Positions 6,823 to 10,917 of a stretch of DNA of 10,917 nt are shown piece after piece. Below the pieces are notes generated by a model. It did no database searches, had not been told where the DNA came from, and saw nothing but the letters and a program-made list of their open reading frames with translations. A program made the translations under genes and the position numbers. The first letter of the stretch is position 1; every line of letters starts with the position of its first letter. Source of the stretch: Luminiphilus sp. Its GTDB lineage: Bacteria; Pseudomonadota; Gammaproteobacteria; Pseudomonadales; Halieaceae. Location of the stretch: positions 1 through 10,917 of the forward strand of contig JAKMEU010000337.1 in the NCBI GenBank assembly GCA_022425845.1, written 5' to 3'.

Positions 6823-7220
6823 ACCTAGGTCTGCTCCCCACTTCGCAGTTCCTTTCATGCGGCCTGACAATATTTTTCAAAACCTAAAGCACGCTAGCTT
6901 GGTTAGTAAAGAGACGCGTCTGTTTTAAGGAATCGCTTGCGCGAGGTATAGTGGATCTGGATAAGTTTTGAAGTGATGTAGGCGTTTACCTCATATATCA
7001 AACCGGTTTTCAGCAAGCCAAAAAGGTGTACGCGATTGAGCGATTGGCTGAGAATTTAGTAAATCAGTGGTCACGAAAGATCGACGCGTTCCTGATCTTA
7101 GGCGTTCATTGGAGGCCCGCGACAGGGATAATCCACCGACATGCCTTCATCGAGCGCACTCTGAAGGGGGTGCATTTATCCGACCCATATCCAATTCTGT
7201 AGTGTTTACTCGATGGAACA

Positions 7221-7263
7221 GTGATCAGTCGGCTTGCTGCGCGAAGCCCTTTGGTCAGATCAC
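7221..7263. repeat. Nested inverted repeat (two-stem hairpin)
   Basis: An outer perfect 6-bp repeat, GTGATC (7221-7226) with GATCAC (7258-7263), encloses an inner 5-bp repeat, GGCTT (7231-7235) with AAGCC (7244-7248) around an 8-nt loop. The 43-nt unit could fold as one stem with internal loops. It lies about 80 bp beyond the stop of the minus-strand PglL gene, so it could be in that gene's 3' untranslated region. There is no adjacent T-run. Confidence 0.45.
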
Positions 7264-7342
7264 CCTCAGATTACTGCGATTACACCCATCTAGCCCCACT
7301 TTACTCAATTCTTTGTGTCTTAATGTACGGACGCCGGGGCCA

Positions 7343-9010
7343 TTAGTTGTGATCTGAAACTGACTCATTCCTGTCCTCGGGCAGGACGTATGCGTCTGAA
7401 AATGCGGCATCTCCCGGAAATAAGTACCGGGCGTAAGCCACCACTTCCTCGCTCTGTTGGGTCTTGCCGTTCGCGTGCAACACGTTGGCAAGTATTCTGT
7501 AGGACCCTACCGACGGGCGGAGCATGGCTTCGCTGCGCGCCATATCCTCCGCCGCACTTCTGGCAGAGGGATTTTCTGAAGCAGAGAGCACTTGGCTCAA
7601 GAGTTCATTGATGCGCTTCTGCTGACCTATCGGGTTGACGATTTTTATAAAAGCGTTTGGTGTGGTGGGAGCTTCGTACAGGAGATGAAGCGCCTGTAGA
7701 TTAGTAATCATGAAACCGCTGACGATGAGAACGAGGCTTGGGGCCGCGAAGCGCAGCAACTTTGTGGCTGAAATCCGTATCGTCTTCATCGGGCCAGGCT
7801 CGCATTCCGATACCAGTATCGCCAATAAAGCCAAATGCGGCACCGAAAGGTAAAGGGGCAGTTCAGTCTGGGTGTGCAACACTATCGGTAGGGCGCAAAG
7901 CCATGTAGCTCTTGTATGCCTGTTCCCGTGGCGCCATGCACGGTAGGTGACTAATGCGGCCATAATCAGCAAGGCAACCACTGGAAGGATGCCGCCCTCG
8001 ACACCCCAAAAAAGTAATTCGTTGTGTGGGTGGTTTATTCCCATATTCCAATAACTGAAAGTAGAGCCTTCCGCCTGATGATGTGCCTGCCTCTCCATGT
8101 AAACTGCTTGAAACTTCCCCAAGCCCCAGCCAGTGAAAGGACGCTCAGTAATTAACTCCGCCGATATGTTGTAAAGCGTTGTGCGATATCCTGGCGCGGT
8201 GATTGAATCGCTTCGTCCCGATTCTTCGACTGAGATGGTCAGGAACACCCCCATCAACACTCCCAGCGCAATGTAGAGCCAAGTTCGAGCGGTTTTTTGC
8301 CAACCCAATACAGCTGTAAGTCCTATCAACGCGATTGAGGTTCCCAGCACACCGGTTCTGGACACGATCAGCACCAATACACAGGCCCCCAGTGACAGCA
8401 TTAACGGAGGCAGGTATTTTGAACTCCAACTGAGACTGCTCTTGGTTGCCTGATAGAGGGCAATCGCCATGGAACTGCCGATAAAGGTGGCAACAAGATT
8501 TGTCTGCTGGAAAGTACCGCGCGGCCTGTAGTCAGCAACCCAACTCAATTGTTCAGCGAAGAAAAACTGGGCCAAACACACAGCTGTTTGAATGAGCCCT
8601 GCGACAATAACCAGGGAATAAAGTAAGTCAGCTTGGGTCGCCGTAAGAGTGAACTGTCGGTGCCCAAAGATGACAAGCCACATGCCTAACAAGGCAAGAT
8701 AGCGGTCATAGCTTTGCTGCCGCCAAGGCGTATCAGACCACAACAGCGGCAGGGCCAACGCTATCAGTGTGCAGGCCAGAATGAGGTCCTGGCGGCTGGC
8801 CTCAAACTGACCTTTCAGAGCAACTTGCCTTAAGCCCACAGCAACGATGATTGATACTGCTATCCAACTGGAACTGTTGAATGGAAGCGCCAGCCCCGCG
8901 CCGCCCACATTGTTTTGCATGTAATGCATGGCGAGCAGCAAGAGCAGCCCCCACGCTATCAGGTAGTAATTATTCAGACTGCCCTTGTCATGCTCAGCGC
9001 CAGTGGCCAT
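7343..9010 (-). CDS. PglL-family protein O-oligosaccharyltransferase (Wzy_C superfamily)
   Basis: A 555-residue polytopic inner-membrane protein with about a dozen hydrophobic helices and a soluble helical tail. PglL/WaaL/Wzy-type motifs are RGTFQQTNLVATF (164-176), ERPFTGWGLGKF (289-300) before the large periplasmic loop, the signature NHPHNELLFWGVEGG (326-340), and HTQTELPLYLS (379-389) near the last helices. In PglL and PilO enzymes these belong to the region that moves a lipid-linked glycan onto Ser/Thr of pilins or other periplasmic proteins. The residues after about 440 form the TPR-like region (SYRILANVLHANGKTQQSEE) found in the C-terminal polymerase domain (Wzy_C_2 type). ATG 9010 has only a weak GGA 6 nt upstream. 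No pilin or glycan cluster adjoins it. An O-antigen polymerase or ligase is the main alternative; the HPHNE signature favours PglL. Confidence 0.78.
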   Translation of the reverse strand: MATGAEHDKGSLNNYYLIAWGLLLLLAMHYMQNNVGGAGLALPFNSSSWIAVSIIVAVGLRQVALKGQFEASRQDLILACTLIALALPLLWSDTPWRQQSYDRYLALLGMWLVIFGHRQFTLTATQADLLYSLVIVAGLIQTAVCLAQFFFAEQLSWVADYRPRGTFQQTNLVATFIGSSMAIALYQATKSSLSWSSKYLPPLMLSLGACVLVLIVSRTGVLGTSIALIGLTAVLGWQKTARTWLYIALGVLMGVFLTISVEESGRSDSITAPGYRTTLYNISAELITERPFTGWGLGKFQAVYMERQAHHQAEGSTFSYWNMGINHPHNELLFWGVEGGILPVVALLIMAALVTYRAWRHGNRHTRATWLCALPIVLHTQTELPLYLSVPHLALLAILVSECEPGPMKTIRISATKLLRFAAPSLVLIVSGFMITNLQALHLLYEAPTTPNAFIKIVNPIGQQKRINELLSQVLSASENPSARSAAEDMARSEAMLRPSVGSYRILANVLHANGKTQQSEEVVAYARYLFPGDAAFSDAYVLPEDRNESVSDHN

Positions 9011-9083
9011 TGTGTATCCAGTAATCGTAAAGTGGTTGCGAAGCAGCTATGAATTCAAGTCTAGGATCTTGAAGCATTGGATA

Positions 9084-9098
9084 GGCGTTTTCCACGCC
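9084..9098. promoter_or_regulatory. Short perfect hairpin in the divergent PglL/decarboxylase gap
   Basis: GGCGT (9084-9088), TTTCC loop, ACGCC (9094-9098). It lies in the 154-bp gap between the two divergent starts, about 70 bp from each. It could be an operator or part of a leader. No confident -35/-10 pair was found in the gap on either strand. Confidence 0.3.
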
Positions 9099-9164
9099 AG
9101 AATACCTGCAACTTTCATGGGCGGGTTGTGATTGCCTCATGTTCAGGACCGTATGGGAGTGTTA

Positions 9165-10571
9165 ATGCAGTGGGATGAGTTTGCCCTTTGGGGAAAGAAA
9201 ATTGTGGATTGGAGTTCGGCTTACCACCGAAATCTGCGTCGGTGGCCGGTTCGAGCACAGACCCTCCCCGGGGACATCGCAAAAAAAATCCAACCCATAC
9301 CGCCTGAGAACGCTGAAGATTTCCAGCACATTATGGAGGACTTTGAGAGTATTCTAATGCCAGGCATGACGCACTGGCAGCATCCGCGTTTCTTCGCCTA
9401 CTTCCCCGCCAACGCCGCACCCCCTTCGGTACTGGCGGAGATGCTGGTATCCACCCTGGCGGCCCAGTGTATGTTGTGGCAGACATCACCTGCCGCGACC
9501 GAGTTGGAGCAGGTCATGGTCGACTGGTTGCGGCAGGCACTGGGTATTGATGACGGATTCGCCGGCGTGATTCAAGACAGTGCCTCTGCAGCGACGTTAT
9601 CGGCCGTATTGACCATGCGCGAGCGCGCGACGGGATTTACCAGTAACCGCACAGGATTGGGTGCCCATAAAGCCATCCGAATTTACTGCTCCGATCAGGT
9701 GCATTCATCCATAGACCGAGCTTGCTGGATCGCCGGTATTGGACAGGACAACCTCATCAAATTACCTACCCATGGGCCGCGCCACGCTCTCGACGTTGAT
9801 GCGCTGAAGACAGCGGTGGCAGCGGATCGGAAATCGGGGTATCTGCCCGCTGGGGTGATTGCCGTCACCGGCGGAACAAGCGTCGGTGCATCGGACGACC
9901 TGGGTGCTGTTGCTGCGGTAGCTCGTGAAGAGAATTTGTACACCCATCTCGATGCAGCCTGGGCGGGCTCGGCTATGATCTGCCCGGAATTCCGAGTCGG
10001 ATTTTGGGAGGGAGTGAGTGGGTTTGACAGCATCGTGTTCAATCCACACAAGTGGCTGGGTGCACAATTTGATTGTTCGGTGCAGTTTCTGCGTGAACCC
10101 AAGCTCCAACTCGATACCCTGCGCATTCAGCCTGAATACCTCACAACCAGTCAGGAAGGTGTCACCAATTTTTCCGAGTGGACCATCCCCCTCGGAAGGC
10201 GATTCCGGGCCTTAAAACTTTGGTTTCTGATCCGGTCTTACGGACTTGAGGGCCTGCGGTTACGCCTTCGAAACCATGTCACCTGGGCACACGAAATTTG
10301 TGATTTGATCCGCGATACGCCGGGCCTGACGATCGTCACTGAGCCCGTCCTCAGCCTGTTTTCCTTTCGCTGTGATGGGGATGACGCCCAGCAACAGCGG
10401 CTGGTCGATGCCATCAATGACGACGGTCGAATTTACCTTACCCAGGGCGCCTGGCAGGGCTGCAAGGTTATCCGTTTTCAGGTGGGGCAGTTCGATACGA
10501 CTCGAGAGGATGTGCTGATGGCACATCAGGTCATTGAGGAAATTTGTTCATCGCTGTCGCAGCGCGGTTGA
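9165..10571 (+). CDS. Group II PLP-dependent amino-acid decarboxylase (aromatic-L-amino-acid decarboxylase-like)
   Basis: A 468-residue member of the pyridoxal-phosphate decarboxylase family that includes aromatic-L-amino-acid (DOPA/tryptophan/tyrosine) and glutamate decarboxylases. Seen in order: FALWGKKIVDW near the N-terminus; HPRFFAYFPA; His180 in CSDQVHSSIDRA, which stacks on the cofactor ring; Asp263 in HLDAAWAGSAMICPE, which contacts the pyridine nitrogen; and the Schiff-base Lys296 in NPHKWLG. All core cofactor residues are present. Family knowledge: decarboxylation of L-amino acids to amines in the cytoplasm; SDQxHSS and DAAWAGSA favour the aromatic branch, but the substrate is inferred. 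In-frame starts TTG 9132, ATG 9153 and GTG 9159 also exist. ATG 9165 is chosen because GGGAG (9155-9159) lies 5 nt upstream and the protein then begins close to the family's usual start. It is divergent from PglL. Confidence 0.88.
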   Translation: MQWDEFALWGKKIVDWSSAYHRNLRRWPVRAQTLPGDIAKKIQPIPPENAEDFQHIMEDFESILMPGMTHWQHPRFFAYFPANAAPPSVLAEMLVSTLAAQCMLWQTSPAATELEQVMVDWLRQALGIDDGFAGVIQDSASAATLSAVLTMRERATGFTSNRTGLGAHKAIRIYCSDQVHSSIDRACWIAGIGQDNLIKLPTHGPRHALDVDALKTAVAADRKSGYLPAGVIAVTGGTSVGASDDLGAVAAVAREENLYTHLDAAWAGSAMICPEFRVGFWEGVSGFDSIVFNPHKWLGAQFDCSVQFLREPKLQLDTLRIQPEYLTTSQEGVTNFSEWTIPLGRRFRALKLWFLIRSYGLEGLRLRLRNHVTWAHEICDLIRDTPGLTIVTEPVLSLFSFRCDGDDAQQQRLVDAINDDGRIYLTQGAWQGCKVIRFQVGQFDTTREDVLMAHQVIEEICSSLSQRG

Positions 10572-10694
10572 GCCCATCAGGCTAATGCTCTGGTTCGAAA
10601 GAGATCCCCAAATAAACCCCACCCCTATCCGCTGAACCTGCCACGGGCGTGGGAACCCCGCTGTCGCTGCATGTTACAAAACAGGACGGCACTT

Positions 10695-10716
10695 ATGCGC
10701 TTAACGAGAGGCGCAT
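10695..10716. promoter_or_regulatory. Inverted repeat upstream of the AhpD-like gene
   Basis: ATGCGC (10695-10700) and GCGCAT (10711-10716) form a perfect 6-bp inverted repeat with 10-nt spacing, 87 bp before the start of the last gene. The 231-bp gap 10572-10802 is otherwise empty except for an AT-rich stretch at 10766-10788 with -10-like hexamers TATAGT (10772-10777) and TGTAAT (10781-10786). Neither has a good -35. The repeat is a plausible operator site or mRNA hairpin. Confidence 0.3.
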
Positions 10717-10802
10717 TATGCTTGATGATGGATGACACCGTTCCCGCAAGCTTAAGTCGAAAACTCTTATTTATAGTCATTGTAATAGTCAGGAGATCCA
10801 GG

Positions 10803-10917
10803 ATGAGTCTGATAGACGGCCAGGAACAGGCTGCATTGGAGCCATTGCAGCCACTGCTTCAAATGGTGGAGTCGACCATGGGGTTTGTGCCCAACAGCAT
10901 GCTGGCCATGGCCCATT
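10803..10917 (+). CDS. Carboxymuconolactone decarboxylase / AhpD-like protein, N-terminal part (3' end outside window)
   Basis: Only the first 38 codons are visible; the frame runs open to the window edge. ATG 10803 has an excellent AGGAG at 10791-10795 with a 7-nt spacer. The motif MGFVPNSMLAMAH near residues 26-38 is typical of the N-terminal helix region of carboxymuconolactone decarboxylase/alkylhydroperoxidase-D-like proteins (usual form GFVPN followed by a short helix ending in a His or Arg). The diagnostic ExxxxxxCxxCxxxH redox motif would lie downstream and cannot be checked. Members act in peroxide defence or in ring-lactone decarboxylation, and many have no known substrate. Confidence 0.7.
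   Translation, partial: MSLIDGQEQAALEPLQPLLQMVESTMGFVPNSMLAMAH

Larger units (their letters stand above)
6523..7342. other. 820-bp stretch without a convincing gene; rich in repeats and cryptic frames
   Basis: No reading frame here has recognisable homology plus a good start. Two plus-strand frames look somewhat protein-like. ATG 6583 to TGA 6732 encodes 49 residues including FIRYWSWINDKDERSLDLAK, with no Shine-Dalgarno; the same frame stays open past the TGA to about 6828. The second, 6972-7202, is an open frame of 76 codons with only a GTG at 7026 as a possible start. A 63-residue minus-strand frame (6633-6824) overlaps the first. The stretch also holds a C8 tract (6529-6536), a 10-bp direct repeat, a 7-bp hairpin, a 10-bp palindrome AGACGCGTCT (6912-6921) and a nested inverted repeat. 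Candidate explanations are a decayed insertion element, an unrecognised small RNA or small protein, or plain intergenic DNA. Confidence 0.6.

Noticed and set aside
6633..6824. 63-residue minus-strand frame
   Set aside because: Not called as a gene because it has no start signal and no recognised domain and overlaps another cryptic frame. Kept only as part of the structured-gap finding.
6940..6960. TATAGT (6947-6952) as a promoter -10
   Set aside because: No acceptable -35 at 16-18 bp, and no convincing gene downstream.
7067..7357. 96-residue plus-strand frame ahead of PglL
   Set aside because: It runs into the 3' end of the PglL gene on the other strand, has no ribosome-binding site and no recognisable motif. 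Its composition is not protein-like.
10590..10610. GGTTCGA resembling a tRNA T-arm
   Set aside because: The flanking bases do not pair into a T-stem, and no acceptor, D or anticodon arm can be built around it.
1..10917. CRISPR array, toxin-antitoxin pair, phage genes or a complete insertion sequence
   Set aside because: No regularly spaced repeats, no paired small genes with recognisable motifs, no phage structural or integrase genes and no intact transposase were seen on either strand.

Overview
The window looks like chromosomal DNA of a heterotrophic, probably marine, gammaproteobacterium. This is inferred from the gene set: a CYP153-type alkane hydroxylase, a membrane acyl-CoA desaturase with a long helical tail, a PglL-type O-oligosaccharyltransferase and a short stand-alone asparaginase-domain protein. 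Base composition is moderately GC-rich by eye. I cannot name a genus. Nearly all genes are short transcription units in mixed orientations. There is no complete mobile element, no tRNA or rRNA gene and no CRISPR array.

Layout. At 1-1256 (+) lie the 3' part of an acyl-CoA desaturase and a five-helix membrane protein. Convergent to them at 1403-2680 (-) is a full-length cytochrome P450 of the CYP153 family, with a reasonable sigma70-like promoter. Divergent from the P450 are a GFA-type zinc protein (2916-3311, +) and an exported type-B carboxylesterase (3361-5016, +). Convergent to these is a PhyH-type Fe(II)/2-oxoglutarate dioxygenase (5194-5901, -). A short asparaginase-domain protein (6034-6522, +) is divergent from PhyH.

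An 820-bp stretch (6523-7342) has no convincing gene but holds an unusual concentration of inverted and direct repeats and short cryptic reading frames. It is followed by a PglL/Wzy_C polytopic glycosyltransferase (7343-9010, -), a divergent group II PLP-dependent amino-acid decarboxylase (9165-10571, +), and the first 38 codons of a carboxymuconolactone decarboxylase/AhpD-like protein (10803 to the window edge, +).

How the genes may fit together. Several products plausibly act on hydrophobic or ester-linked carbon: CYP153 (terminal hydroxylation of alkanes or fatty acids), the esterase, the PhyH dioxygenase and the desaturase (membrane lipid remodelling). This is a loose lipid/hydrocarbon theme and not a demonstrated pathway. 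The P450 has no ferredoxin or ferredoxin reductase gene in the window. I do not see a clear new multi-gene system. The best candidates for a second look are the structured 6523-7342 stretch, the orphan CYP153, and the half-size asparaginase divergent from PhyH.
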